Shown piece after piece: positions 23,917-36,480 of a stretch of DNA of 64,000 nt. The stretch spans positions 1-64,000 of the forward strand of contig JANUWF010000002.1 in assembly GCA_026120185.1 (NCBI GenBank), written 5' to 3'. Both the position numbers and the translations under genes were made by a program. The DNA is from Voacanga thouarsii (Eukaryota; Streptophyta; Magnoliopsida; Gentianales; Apocynaceae). Position 1 is the first letter of the stretch; each line of letters begins with the position of its first letter. Under the pieces are notes generated by a model. That model did no database searches, was not told where the DNA came from, and saw nothing but the letters and a program-made list of their open reading frames with translations.

Positions 23917-25635
23917 GGATCACGGGTTACTTAACACATAAATTGTTGTTCTTAACCAGATGATAATAATAGGAATCTCATCATGATAAACTTATTATGT
24001 TGTGAATTCTAAGTGGGGAATGGCTTACCTTTAGCCAGTGAATAATCTTTTTACTTCATAATATACGCATATTTCGAATACGTAGAATTGGACTTGTAAT
24101 AGTACTTTTTAAAAGTACTATATGGTAAAAACCTAGAGTAGTACTGCTACAATGTGGACTTATACCCTATGTCTTGAGTATGGGTTAGTGGTTTGGCAAA
24201 GCCAGAAACATATACTTTAATATACTATGGTTGAGGTTCTATCGTAGAACCAATATACTTGTATGTTGAATATATGTGACTAGTTAGTCAAAATAGACTT
24301 ATACAAGTAAGCTTCTGTGCTATATCACCCCTTGTGACTATTCGAATGATCTAATAATCCAGGGCCTTAGGAATATGGATTATAATCCCTGTGCATTAGG
24401 GTAACTCCCTTGGAAAGCAGAAATATTCTACAAAGTCATAGATCATTGGACTAGAGGTCTAAGGATGGTAGATGTCATTTACAGAGGTATTAGTGCACTT
24501 TTTCTCTTTGAATGGACGACATTACGTAGAGGAGTATATTTGTCGTAACACCTGTAAGTCGGAGACTTTGCTACACGAAGCATTGTCCTTAGGGTCAACA
24601 TTTCCTTATAGTGATTTTAGAAAATATTTAAAATGAAAAATATAGCTATTTATATAGCAGGGATATTTTGGTCACTTTAGTAGCCAAGGCAATATGTCTT
24701 TCGGTCCTCAAAGTACCCCGAAAATCCTAATTTATTTTGGGCTGAGGAAATGATCATGATTGAAGAGAATTTTATTTTATTCAAGAAATTTAATTTATTA
24801 TTGGGTTAGAATAAAATAAAATGTCTAGAGAGATTAAATTAATTACCTACTACAATTGGATAATTAATTATTCAAGGCCAGAGCCCAGATTGAATAATTG
24901 AAAATTTAACCTGGTCATAAACTTGATAAAAATGCTTGAAAAAAATCTTGGTCTATTTTGGTTTTTTGATTATTTATTGAGTTATTTTTATTAGTCTGAA
25001 AAATAAATAATTGAGATTTATTATTTATGGGCTTCTTAAGTCGAGAAATAATAATGTCTGGCCCAATAGCCTAGACCAAGTTTTCACAAAACAGAATGGT
25101 GTTTAGTATTTTACCCTAGCTAAACATCTTCTGTAGTAGAATAAGATGATAACATCTGGAGATATGAAAAATAGTGTTATCCCGATAGTGTATTATTATT
25201 GAAATAGTGTGAGATAAGTTTAATCTCTATAATTCTTTCACCGGGAAAAATATATCTAGATTATTATTTCTCGCTCTCTCATTTTTCAACACTCTCTACG
25301 TTTTCTATTTACCTATGCACAAGAACAGAGAAATTGTTCTTCCTGATACTGTTAGTTAGCAGAGGGTAAAGAAGAACAAAAGACCATTTCTTTTACCATA
25401 GCTCTCACTAGCTTATTAGGCAGTAGACATATTCCTAAATTTCACAGGATTTGTGTTGATGCAAAGGACTAGAAGGCTAGCAAGATATTCACCAGAGGCT
25501 ACCGCGTAAATACCAGTGGTTGAGCCGTCTCTCTCATCAACACAGCCTAAGCACATTAAATGCAGAGGTAAAATTGTTTTTTTAAAAAGCTTTAGCTGTT
25601 GTTTTTGTTTGCTTTAATGGCCGCGACCACCTTCA
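23917..25635 (+). repeat. A1 copia 5' LTR, 3' portion
   Basis: Aligns with the A1 3' LTR from about 37386 to 39115, beginning GATCACGGGTTAC against GATCATAAGTTAC. The first about 165 bp of this LTR are missing because B' is inserted and must lie left of the window. It ends CACCTTCA, two bases before a primer binding site. A TATA-like CTATTTATATAGC is at 24646-24658. No coding region. Confidence 0.9.
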
Positions 25636-25637
25636 AG

Positions 25638-25650
25638 TGGTATAAGAGCC
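25638..25650 (+). other. A1 primer binding site (tRNA-Met type)
   Basis: TGGTATAAGAGCC differs by one base from the initiator tRNA-Met complement TGGTATCAGAGCC and directly follows the LTR end. Confidence 0.9.
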
Positions 25651-27458
25651 AACGTTTTAATAGCTTAGGAGCTTGCTTAGGTGAATAAAAATCAGAAAGA
25701 ATTGTGTTTGAATGCTTTTTGTGATCTTTTGTGTTTCTAGTACAAGTAGATTGATTGTAAGTCTCGTTATTGAGACATAGGCTTCCGTAATGATTAATAG
25801 TTGATGAATCGTGTAAGCCTAGTGTTTAAAGGCATAGGAGTTTGTTTTGTTTCAATTTTGATTTAAATCTGTAAACAAATATCGCCTCTAAATGCCACTA
25901 GGAGAAACCAGACGAAATCAGGAAAAAAAAAAAAACTAAAGAAGATAGTAGAAATCAGAGAAAAATCGGGCCGAGATTCAACAAGCAAGCCGCGGCTTTA
26001 GAGAACGAAATACCCTATGCTGCAATGGCCTTAGGTAGAATTGGTCGCGGCTTGCCCTGGGTGAGCCATGCGTGGCCAGATACAAGCAGGCCGCGATTTG
26101 TGGCACAAAGTGTGCCCAAGCCACGACGGGCTAGGACCGAGAAGGTTGTGTATTGGTCTTGTGACCGGGCCACGGTTCAGTCTAGTTTTGGCAACGGTTT
26201 AGGTAAGTTTGGGCAAGGCCGGGTCAACCAATTCAAGAGCTTCTAATCCAGTGTGCTGGGTGCATGAAAACCATAAGAGAAATTTTTATTTTTTCCTTGT
26301 AATTTTCTTGCATTTTTCTTTTTCATTTTGGGTCCCATATCGGGTGAAGTTTTTTTTTTTTTTTTTTTTTGCGTATTTTATATTCTTGGAATATTTTGCA
26401 TAAAAAATAATAGTAAGGGATTTAAGATTAAACAAGACCATTAATTAATTAATATATTTAATTCTATTATTTAGACACTTAGGTTAAAAGAATAAAAAAG
26501 CATGAAAACGTTTACAATTTTCTGACATGCTATTTTCATTTGTAAACCTATGTGCACTTTTTTTGAAGACCAATGTCTTGGGAATTTTTACAAAGAAAAA
26601 AATTTTCTTTAATTGAATGGTTATTTCTAGCTTTAACAAAAAATTAGTCCTTGGTTATTCTCTCAAAGGATTTTATCCTTGACATAGAGAATTTTTTGGA
26701 TTTAGACATTTTTGTAAGTTAAAAAGATAAACCATTTTAATTTACTTTTATAAGAAAAACATTTTTGTTAAATAAAACTTGAGACCAAAGTCTCTAAGAA
26801 GTTTTAAAAGAAAATTTTTTGAAATCATTAAGTTCTTAACAAGGTAAAATTAATCCATAAAAAAACTCTTAAAGGATTTTACCTTGATATAGAAATTTAT
26901 GGTTTCCGATATTTTGCAAGAGTTAAAGGATACTTAATGGGATATTTTCAAAAGGATATTTTCTGAAAAACCCGTTATTTTAAAAAATAAAATGGGAGAG
27001 GGGTTCCAACGGCACCACAGCTTTATCACAGTCCTTATTAGAGATCTTGGCTCCTCTCACATCACCCTGAGAGTGAATCCGTATAGGATGGGGATTCCAC
27101 AAGAATCTAGATTTAATGAATGGACATAATTGATACCCGTGACACATACTATGATCAGCCACCAGCCCACATTGGAGTTCATAATACGAGGATTATCCAT
27201 ACAAAATAAGAAGAAACGACGATCCCCTCGATGAAGTTATCTTCTAGATCATTTCCTAGAAGGGTAGTCAATTTGTGATGGTCAACACATTTAGCTTTAG
27301 AAACTATTAATCTTCCCAAGAAGTTATGTTAATTTTTCTAAGAGCCAAACTGATCGTATTAAAGATAATGGCAATAGGGTTAACTATTATCAGTTTTAAT
27401 ATGAGAATAAAATGCACAAATGATTTATTTTTCCACAAATTAAGAATTTTTATTTTAT
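25651..27458 (+). other. A1 leader
   Basis: About 1.8 kb of untranslated leader before gag. It holds a GC-rich repeat islet at 25965-26225 with recurring CCGCGGCTT-like words (about 25989, 26044, 26089, 26131 and 26168), a poly-T run near 26350, and a segment at 26990-27240 shared with the A3 leader. The open frame at 26025-26246 lies in the islet and resembles no protein. Confidence 0.75.
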
Positions 27459-27543
27459 TTTTTGATTTTTAAAAATGGTCGGTGGAGGTTTTTTTAGTCC
27501 GTTGGCCATTATCTTCTGAGAGAATAAGCTGATGGGTTTAAAT
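27459..27543 (+). pseudogene. A1 copia gag, first 28 codons
   Basis: The plus strand reads MVGG-FFSPLAII, a stop, then ENKLMGLN. It matches the gag opening of A3 at 14052. It is cut by solo LTR A4 and continues at 29351 with NYIDYKRNLNIILTAEEYKY. The duplicated TAAAT at 27539-27543 marks the cut. Confidence 0.85.
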
Positions 27544-29350
27544 TGAAGGCATAGGAAGTGGAAAACACAGGGCATGCAGCGGAAGCAAAGATAAAAAACT
27601 GGAAAAAAATAAGAACAGGGGATTCCTGAACAGGGCCGGCGCTGGCTCTGGCAGCCCGCCGGTTAGGCTCTGTTCAGACTCCGAGGTTAAAAAAAAATTT
27701 ATCTCTTTTCCTCGTTCTAAGAGTTGGCTGGATTGGAACATGTACTACCGGGGTAGGTATGCTGGTGGAAGCCTCTAGTGCGATTCCTGCAAGTCTTCTA
27801 CTCCGTCTTTGCATGTAGGTGAACGCCAATCTCTCGATCTTCCAGTATATGGCTGACCTAAATCCATTTGGTGAACAACTACAAATGAACCTTTTTTTTT
27901 TCTGGAGGGACAGAGAGAAAGAGACGTCTGGCTTTACAGAGAAGAAGCCGTCTCAAAATATGTGTGTTGTGTCAACGACATTGTTTCCAATCCTCTTGTT
28001 TAACCTAAATAAAACTCTAGGTTAAACTGGATTGGACCATTGGACTCTTAGTTTAACCTTTTGGGCTTAATTAATTATTCTAATTAGAACCACATAAATG
28101 ACCCAATTAATAATTAATTTCCGACCCAAATAAAATAGTCTAATAAATAAGCCTATATTAGTTTAATCCCAAGTTAATCTTTAATTATTTAAACTGGGCC
28201 AAAGTCCTAAATAATCAATTAACCCACAAAACTAATTTAATTAATTCTTTCTCCATGGACCTTTATTTTATTCTAGCCCAACAATTAAATCAGGCTACTT
28301 AAATAAAATAAATTTTATTTCATTTAAGATCAATTCCTTAGCCTATATTGAATTAGGACTCACGGTCTATACTGAGGATCAAAAGACATACTGTCTTGGC
28401 TACTAAAATGACCAAAATACTCTTATCATATAAATAGCTGTATTTTGTATTTTTAAATATTTCCTAATATCACTATAAGAAAATATTGACCTTAAGGACA
28501 GTGCTGCATTAGCAAAGTCTCTGACCTATAGGTGTAATAACTAAAATACCGATATATACATTGCCGTATATTTAGAGAGAAAAAAGTGTACTAACACATC
28601 TCTAAATGACATCTATCATCCTTAGGCCTCTAATCCAATGATCCATGACCTCCTGGATTGTTTCAGCTTTCCAAGGGAACTACCCTAAAGTAAATATCCA
28701 AATCATGTTTCCCAAGGCCCTAGACATTTAGATCATTCAGACAACCACAAGGGGCGATATAGTATAGAAACTATCTTGTACAAGTCTGTCTTAACTAACT
28801 AGTCACACATATCCAACATACAAGTATATTGGCCCTACGATAGAACCTCAACTATAGCATATCAAAGTATATGCTTCCAGCTTCAACAGACCACTAGCTC
28901 ATACTCAAGTCATAGAGTACTAGTTCACGTTATAGCGGTAGTAGTCTAGGTTTCTACCATATAGTACTTTTAGAAACCACTACTACAGGTCATATTCTAT
29001 GTATTCGACATACGCTTATGTCATGAAGTGAATAGACTACTCACTGGCTAAAGGTAAGACATTCCCTATTTAAAATTTACAACATGATAACGTAGACATG
29101 ATGAGATTCCCATTCTCATCAATCGGTTAAGAATAAAAGTTTATGTGTTAAGTTACCCATAATCCATGCCTTACTGTGAAAGACCTCCATTCACATGGAC
29201 CACTTACTTAAACACAATGGGACTTTTCCAAATGTAATTGTGCACAAATAAAATTGTAAATTCACAAAAAATTTCTAAAAATAGATTTTTTTATTAAAAC
29301 ATTTGATATTTACATCAGAAATCTAGTCTAAGAGGGCATATTTCCCAACA
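27544..29350 (-). mobile_element. A4: solo LTR (A3 subfamily) inside A1 gag
   Basis: A single LTR of 1807 bp that matches the A3 LTRs along its whole length (plus-strand start TGAAGGCAT, end TTTCCCAACA). It is flanked by the exact duplication TAAAT at 27539-27543 and 29351-29355. No internal region is present, so it is the product of recombination between the two LTRs of a former full element. It lies antisense to its host A1. The GC islet at 27635-27670 is shorter than in A3. Confidence 0.93.
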
Positions 29351-30115
29351 TAAATTACATAGACTATAAAAGGAATCTAAACATAATACTCACTGCTGAG
29401 GAGTATAAGTATATCTTTTATGAAACCTGCCCTATTATTGGGAGATTTTCATTGAAGAGGAATGTGAGGCTAAGAATGCATGGAAGCAGGTCGACGAGAT
29501 TGCTCATTGTTACATGTTGGCATCTACGTCTAATGTGCTCTAGTTCAAACACAAGTACATGGCCACTGTTTAAGACATTAGCACGTCATTGGCCACTATG
29601 TTTGTTAACAAGAGCCGGCCTACAAGGCAAGAGACTCTTAGAATGATCATAAATACCAAGATGGCTGAGGGAGGATCAATCAGGAAGCATATGCTCAAAA
29701 TGATTGCTGCTTTCAAGGAAGCAGAAGTCTTGGGCTGTGATTAACCCAAGAGCAAGTGAATAAGGTTTTCGAATCTTTGTCGGGCTCTTTCACTCAGTTC
29801 AAGTTGAATTATAACATGAACAAGTTAAACATGAGTTTAATAGAGATGATAAAAGAGCTCTAAATGGTAGAGAATGTCATAAAGCGACAGTCCAATGCCT
29901 TGATTGCTAAGGCGTCTTTATTTAGAACTTGAAAAAAGAGTGTCTAGACCTTCAAGGCAAAAAAAAACTCTATAGGTGATGCTTACTATCTGGAGTCTAT
30001 ATCAATGGTTAGATCAACTTTCACTTGGATTATTAATTCTGGAGCCGCTGATAATATTTGTAAATCCTTGCAAGGGTTTAGGAAGATAAGAAGACTCCAG
30101 AAAAGAGAACATGGA
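29351..30115 (+). pseudogene. A1 copia gag and protease remnant
   Basis: Gag continues on the plus strand with LNIILTAEEYKY, then changes frame several times; recognisable pieces are EAKNAWKQVDEIAHCYMLAS near 29470, IINTKMAEG--IRKHMLKM and IAAFKEAEVLG near 29645-29735, and FTQFKLNYNMNKLN near 29790. The zinc knuckle is absent: the text jumps from LIAKAS near 29905 to a piece equivalent to LKKECPDLQAKKN, so about 100 bp of nucleocapsid is deleted relative to A3. The protease active site reads WIINSGAAD where A3 has WIVDSGATD, so the catalytic Asp is Asn. Confidence 0.85.
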
Positions 30116-31440
30116 CTTTGCGTAGGAAATAGAACACAAGCATAGGCCCAAGTTTAATTGTTATAGACATGTTATTTTAAAGGATATTTTATATGTATCT
30201 GGTTTCAGATAGAATTTGATTTTAATTGCAAGACTAATAAATCATGGTTATTTTGTTTCTTTCCATTATGGTTTTACTATCAGTAGAAATGGAGAAGTTT
30301 TATATATTAGGCACATGTATGGAAACTTATTCTTCATAAATCCTATTAATAATCAATTAAATAATGCTCAAAGTAAACTTTTAAGTAGGAAGAAAAGACC
30401 AATATCAATGATTCTTATCTATATCATCTAAGGTTGGGTCATATTAACTCAGCCAGGATTCAGAGGATAACTATGATGGGCCTTTGGGCTCATTAAGATT
30501 GCAAAGGTAGCCTCAGTGTGAATCTTGCCTTATAGGGAAGATGACAAAAAGGCCTTTTACCCAAAAGGTAGATAGAGCCAAGAAGGTATTAAGCCTTGTT
30601 CACGCTGATGTGTGGCCCATTATATATACCAACCAGAGGAGGGTTTAAATACTTCATCACTTTCACAGATGATTATATAAGGTACAGTTCCATTTACATG
30701 ATAAGCCATAAGTCTACTCATTTGACCAATTCAAAGAGTTTAAGATTGAAGTAGAGCGTTGAACAAGTAAACCAATCAAAACCCTACGATTAGATCGTAG
30801 TAGAGAGTACCTTCTCGGTGAATTTAAGGATTACATGGTATATTATGGGATAGTATCCCAGCTCTCTGTGCCAGGGATATCCCAGCAGAATGAAGTAGCT
30901 GAAAGAAGGAATAAGACATTGATGGAAATAGTCTAAAGTATGTTGTTTTATGCTACTCTTCTAGTTTCTTTTTTGGATTAGGCCCTGAAAACAGTGACAT
31001 ATATTCCGAACTTGGTGTCTTCCAAGTCAGTATCTAAAATGCCCTATGAGATGTGGACTAGGCGTAAGCTAAGTCTGAACCATCTCAAGATATAGGGCTG
31101 TCCAGCTTATGTACTGATCAAGAGAGATAAGCTAGAACCATGGTTAGAATTATACTACTTTGTTTGGTATCGAAAAGGAACAAATGGTGGTTATTTTTAT
31201 CATCCTAAAGAGTAGAAAGTACTGGTAAGTACCAATACTAGATATTTGGAGGATGATCAAAGTACATCCACAAAAGGTTCAACTAGAGTGGAACCTAAGG
31301 AGAAGTTATCTTCTAAATTAACTTCTTTTGACTCGATTGTGGAACAAGAAAAGGCATAGCCTCAGGAACTTGTACAAAGAGAGCCTCATCGTAGTAGGAG
31401 GATATCTAGAGTTCTAGAAAGATAGACTAGGGAGGTTTTT
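30116..31440 (+). pseudogene. A1 copia integrase
   Basis: Plus-strand integrase equal in layout to A3. The N-terminal piece 30216-30431 (LINHGYFVSFHYGFTISRNG, then EVLYIRHMYGNLFF) precedes a degenerate LGHIN near 30440 and a CESCL-like piece near 30515. VHADV near 30600 is the first Asp region, and the sequence TLRLDRS-REYLLGEFKDYMV near 30785 holds the last. QNEVAERRNKTLMEIV is near 30890. The C-terminal YPKE-like and GGYFYHPKE pieces lie at 31165-31215, followed by NTRYLEDDQSTS. Stops include a TAG at 31213-31215 where A3 has CAG. Confidence 0.87.
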
Positions 31441-31837
31441 TTATCTAGTCTCCAACCATTAGGAATAAGATTCTACTAGATATGAAGAGGTTATTGCTGA
31501 TGTCAATGCAAACCTATGGCACGAAGAAATAAATGCCAAAATTGAGTCTGTATAACTTAATCAGGTTTGGGATCTTGAATCTTCACCTAAAGGGATAAAA
31601 CCCATTAAGTGTACGTGGGTATACAAGAGGAAGAGAGGAGCAGATGGGAATATGAAAACCTTCAAAATTAGACTTGTGGCAAAAGGGTATATAAGGAAAT
31701 CTTTTCCTCGGTAGCCATGCTTAAATCCATCAGTATCCTCCTTGCCATCGCATACCACTCTGATTACGAAATATAGTAAATAGATGTTAAGATGGCTTTT
31801 CTTAATGGCCATCTTAGCGAAAATATCTATACGTCCT
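31441..31837 (+). pseudogene. A1 copia reverse transcriptase, N-terminal part
   Basis: Plus strand: VWDLESSPKGIKPIKCTWVY near 31567, KRKRGADGN, then LVAKGYI followed by a deletion of about 30 bp that removes the [11 protein letters not shown] block. MLKSISILLAIAYHSDYEI then runs to two adjacent stops (TAG TAA where A3 codes Trp-Gln), and MDVKMAFLNGHLSENIYTS follows. The frame is cut at 31837 by solo LTR S1 and resumes at 36013. Confidence 0.88.
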
Positions 31838-34800
31838 TGTAACACCCCATTATCTAAGCCCATCAAGGTCGGGAATGTCGTCCCGTCCATAGGACAAGAG
31901 GTCTTTATAACTAGGTCACATAAAATAAAATAAAATAAATACTTTAAAATTAAACTTATTACAACTTAATAATACATGAATAAATCCAAAATAAATTGTC
32001 TACTGCAATCTCTCAAAAGCAATACATAAGAAAAACAGCAAAGAGTCTTTAAAATCACAAGCAACAATCTAGCTAATGACCTTCACAGCGGGATCGACCT
32101 GAAAACATGGCATAAAAGGTGGTGAGATAAAAATTTTAGTAAGCCCGTGTGTGCTTTGAGTGTTTCAAGTAAAACAGTTCATGTATGCAAGTTGTAAAAG
32201 TTTTATAAGAGAAAGTGCTGGCAAGCATTAAATAAATGTTAAAAATAAATGGTGGTGTTTTGCTTTCCAAACCATACATATGCACAATAAATACAACCAC
32301 CCAAAGAGGTAGCTATGGGTTACCACACGTTGGGCCCCATGACCATATAATGGTTAGAATGCCACACGTTGAGCATGCTGACAAAAGGTAGGTGTACGGC
32401 CTACTGAGTGAGATACTCCTCCATCTCTACACCCAAACTTATTAGTTGTCCATTCCGAAAACACACAGTCCACTTGATTGAAATTTACTAACTCGGACTG
32501 ATATGACCTACCGGACTGATATCCTATTCGGGAAGGACTCACCTCTCAGAGGTGGCCACCTACTGAGAGACTTACCCTAACTCTTCAAAGACTAGTCCTA
32601 GTAGTCTACCCTTATTGAGTACTCAACGTTTCTTATCCCACTTGGGAGAAAATTGATCATACAATGCTTTACTTGGAAACAGCAATTAGAGTTTCTAAAA
32701 TTTTGCCAAAGTTGGGTTTTAGAAAGAGTTTAACATTTTGTGTAAAACTGCTTATTTAATTTGCAAATGGTTTGCTTGACTGAAGTAAAAAGGAAAACTG
32801 TCCTAATTGCCTTTACAAAACAAATGATCATACACATTGTGTTTGGCTTGCCACATTAATTTTGGTCTTCAAAAGACTCCATAAGGAGCTTACATGATCC
32901 TTTGCTTGCTTGAGTTCAAAAATCCTCCAAGGTCAACCTAACCCCGCCTGGGCTAAACACAAGGCGTAAGGTTATACTCGAGCTATACTTGCCTTACATA
33001 AATAAGTCCTAGTTCAACTAGTTACTACCATGACTAACCATGACCTTAATGTCCTAAGTTTTAAGGCTAGAAGATAAAGATTTTTATAAAATAAATCTAG
33101 CTTGATAAGTTAAAATAACTAGGGGTTCTAAAATAATTACTAATAAGTTATAGGTTCAAATAATAAATCTTGAGTACTATTATTAATAAATAAACTAATG
33201 TTTAAATATTAAATAATACTAAGTCCTAATTAATATTAGTAAATGGTAATTTTTAAATAGTATTATTATAATAAAATAATAAATTACACTAAATTTTAAA
33301 TTAATAATTAATAGATAATAAATAATTAGTGATAAATAAAATTAATAATAAATGAATTATATTAAATTTTTTTATTAATAAATAAAAAATAAATTTTAAT
33401 ATAAATAATATTTATGAATCTAGGTAAAAGTCTTAACCATGGTCTACAAGGTCATTAATATTCTATTTATTATTATTATTTATATAAAAGATTTTATTTA
33501 CTATTATACACATATATATAATTTTTAATAAAAGATATTATTTATTGACTAAAAAAAATATAAATATTTCATTTTAATATTCCATTTCCAAATCTTCCTA
33601 GGGATTTTGAAACCTTTAAAAAAATATAGTAGTGATTTTAATTAAGGTAATAAAATTTGTTAATAAAAATAACCTAGGATTAACAAGAAAATAATCATGA
33701 TTTTCCTATTGCTAAACAAGATTCATGAATCATCAAACAATAAACTAATCCATTCATGAACATAAGCTTAAATCAACACATACTATCACATAGCCAAATC
33801 CTTATTAGGCATATTCATCATTCATGGCTTCAATGGAAATAAGAACATAAAAATCATATTCACCATAGGTGTCATAACATCTAACATGCTTTATACATCC
33901 ATAACTCTCCTAAGACATGATGAACATATATTGATTCCCAAGAAAATTCATATAGCTTATTCATATACAACAATACTCATGTCCTAACCCCAACCCCTTT
34001 ATTCACATGCATACACTCAATCCCCCATTCATATTCTATCCTTCCTATCAACACCTAAGAGACATGAATTCAAAATTAAAAAAGAGGATTAAGGGAAAAA
34101 TACCTGATTTTCAGTTACTTCGATGAAGACTAAAGAAGGCTCATGCACGATTGAGAGTCTTGATGATGTTCTTGAGACTTTTAAGAAAAAAAAATTTGTT
34201 TTTTATCCGATTGAAATTTCTTGTTTGCGAGATTTTGTGTTATAAATACTAGAAATGAACACTAGGGATTATGTAGGAGTAATCTGGAGTATTTGAGAGT
34301 GATTGGAGGTGTTTAGGGTAGGTTTTGGCATGAAAGAGTGTAGTGTGTGTTCTTGGTGAAAATTGAGAGAATTTGAGAGAAGAGCTGCACGAAATCTGGA
34401 ATGGTGTTGGCCGAATGGTTTAGGGGAATTAGGAGTTTCGGTTTTCATCTAGAAGGGAAGAGAAAAATCTGATTTTGTTTGAAATTAAAATGGAGAAAAT
34501 TGTGGAGTTATTTGAGGTAGATGATAAGCTAATGGTGTTCGATTGATAGAGGTTTCTTAGCTCTTCAATGGTGATGGCTGGACTAGTTAACTTTGCTGAA
34601 ATGAATAAAGGTTGTTCAGGCCTTATTGCTGGTTGAAATGCAGTGTTTAATGGCAGAGCAATTTCTAGTTTGGTTGCTTGATACAAGAGTGGTTTAAGGA
34701 AGCAAAATTTTAGATTTTTTTTTAAATTCAAATGTGTTTTGGATAGAGTGATCTTAGGAGATTTTTGAGGTATGATTATGGAGTCTAAGTACTCAAGGTA

Positions 34801-36007
34801 AGTGTAGAGGTTAATGGTGTTCAGTCCATGGCTGAACAAGGTCCATTTTGCAGAGGTTTGAAGGTGATTTTTCGGTCTAGGCCTAAGGAGACAAAAAGCT
34901 GGGAATTTTCTGGTTTCAAATTGTTCAAGGTTCGAAAGTTTGCTGAATTTTCTGTGCAGAATTTCTGCATTTCTTCAACCCGATTTGCTGATGCTTTTGA
35001 GGGGGTGTTTGAGGGTTTTTTAAGGTTGGTTTCCAGCCTTCTTTTTGGGGAAAAGGTAGAGGAGTTTTGCTGGATTGGTGACAAGAAAAATAGCTTCAAT
35101 TTTAGCTTGGTGTGCAGCGAAATTGCACAAGAATTTTTCTAGTTTTGTGCAGTTTTATGCAGTCCGAATTTTGCACAGAAATTCCAGTCTTCAAGATACA
35201 TGAATTGGTCATTCTTCTGGAAACAAATGAGCAAGAAAACTAGATGAGTTTTTTGAAAGTTAGACTGTTCAAAATTCTGGAAAATTCCCAGATTTTCTTC
35301 ATCAAGAACATGAACAACATGAAGGTGAGCTTAAACATTCTACTATGGTGGTTTACTTCTCTTGGGAACCCTTCCTAACTTCCCTCCTATTTTTGGCCAA
35401 CCCTCTAACTTCCAAGATTGATTGTCAAAATTCAAAGCTAAGAAATCATCACAGAATTTTCTAGAATTAGAAAATGAGACTTGATGAATTTTGAATAATT
35501 TAAATTGTGAAGATATTAGGACAAAGCTAGAGGTAATAAAAAGGGCAAGAATTCTCCTAGAATTCTTTTTTAGGACATGATGATAAGATTAAGACATTTT
35601 CTTCATGTCTCCCCTAAGACAACATTCCTATCTTTAAGGAATGTAAGAAAAACAAAAATTCAAACATAACGAAAATAATCATGAATAAAACTTAAGTGAT
35701 AGGATTTGAACTCATGACCTTAGAGATTAATTCACAAAACTCTAACCACTAAACCACAAAAAATATTGTTCTTATTTTCTCACCCAAATATTCTTCTTAT
35801 CTAAATCTCAAGCTATCTTCCTATTTTAACCTCAAGCAAAATTATCGATTTACCCTTCCCACTCAATAAGCATAATTAAGCCTTTTAACCTATAAACCAT
35901 AATTCTAAAGCACATAAAACCATTCAAAAATATATATTTTTATGTAGAATAATATTATATGCATCCGACCCCCTTATTCTAAGGTTAGATTTAGGTGGGG
36001 TTTCACA
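31838..36007 (-). mobile_element. S1: solo long gypsy LTR inside A1 reverse transcriptase
   Basis: A 4170 bp segment with ends TGTAACACC at 31838 and GGTGGGGTTTCACA at 36007, flanked by the exact duplication GTCCT (31833-31837 and 36008-36012). A1 coding reads on across it. It aligns with S2 (56026-60360) and, inverted, with S3. I orient it minus because TGTGAAACCCC is a common gypsy LTR start and GGGGTGTTACA a common end; no internal region is present to prove this. It contains a tRNA-like segment at 35701-35756. No domain was recognised in its open frames, including those at 34429-35142. An AT-rich low-complexity tract spans 33060-33660. Confidence 0.92.
35701..35756 (-). other. tRNA-like A and B boxes in S1
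   Basis: On the minus strand TGGTTTAGTGG (35756-35746) fits the A box, followed by GTTAGAG, and GAGTTCAAATCCT (35713-35701) fits the B box GGTTCRANNCC with one mismatch. The spacing is like that in a tRNA gene. Acceptor-stem pairing was not evident. It is probably a tRNA- or SINE-derived insertion fixed in this LTR family, since S2 and S3 have it at the same place. Confidence 0.6.
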
Positions 36008-36480
36008 GTCCTAACCGAAGGGCTTTATTGTTAAAGGCCAGGAACATATGGTTTGTACACTTAAGAAGTCTGTTTATTAACTAAAACAGGCATCAAGAAT
36101 CTGGGACATTCATTTTAATAAGACTGTAAAGTCTTATAGTTTCACTTAAAACGAGAATGAGCTATACATGTACAGGGAACTAGAAAGCGAGAATGTGATT
36201 TTTCTTGTATTATATATGGATGATAATCTACTTATTAGGAATAATGTTGGGACATTGTCGTCTACTAAGGTTTAGCTGCCTAGTCAATTTAGGATAAAGG
36301 ATTTAGGAGAAGCCAATTACATTATAGGCATTAAGCTTCTTAGAAATAGGAAGTAGAGAATGTAAGGCTTAAACCAAGATATATACATTGACAAGATATT
36401 GGCAAAGTTTAACATGGACTCATGTAAGGAAGCACTAATTCCTTGTAGACATGGGTTTTTTCTTTCTTCAAAGGACAGTC
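36008..36480 (+). pseudogene. A1 copia reverse transcriptase, C-terminal part
   Basis: Continues from 31837 after the second GTCCT copy. The plus strand reads TEGLYC, then a degenerate YGLYT and LTKTGIKNLGHSF in place of the YGLKQASRIW-HF block. The catalytic motif reads LYMDDNLLIRNN near 36205 (family YVDDILL), so YxDD is kept. QFRIKDLGEANYIIGIKLLR near 36290 and AKFNMDSCKEALIP near 36405 follow. Stops include TAG at 36354-36356 where A3 has CAG. Confidence 0.87.

Noticed and set aside
34429..35142. Frames of 92-136 codons on both strands
   Set aside because: They lie inside solo LTR S1, bounded by exact target duplications, overlap each other in antisense and have no recognisable domain. 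The matching part of S2 does not keep them open.
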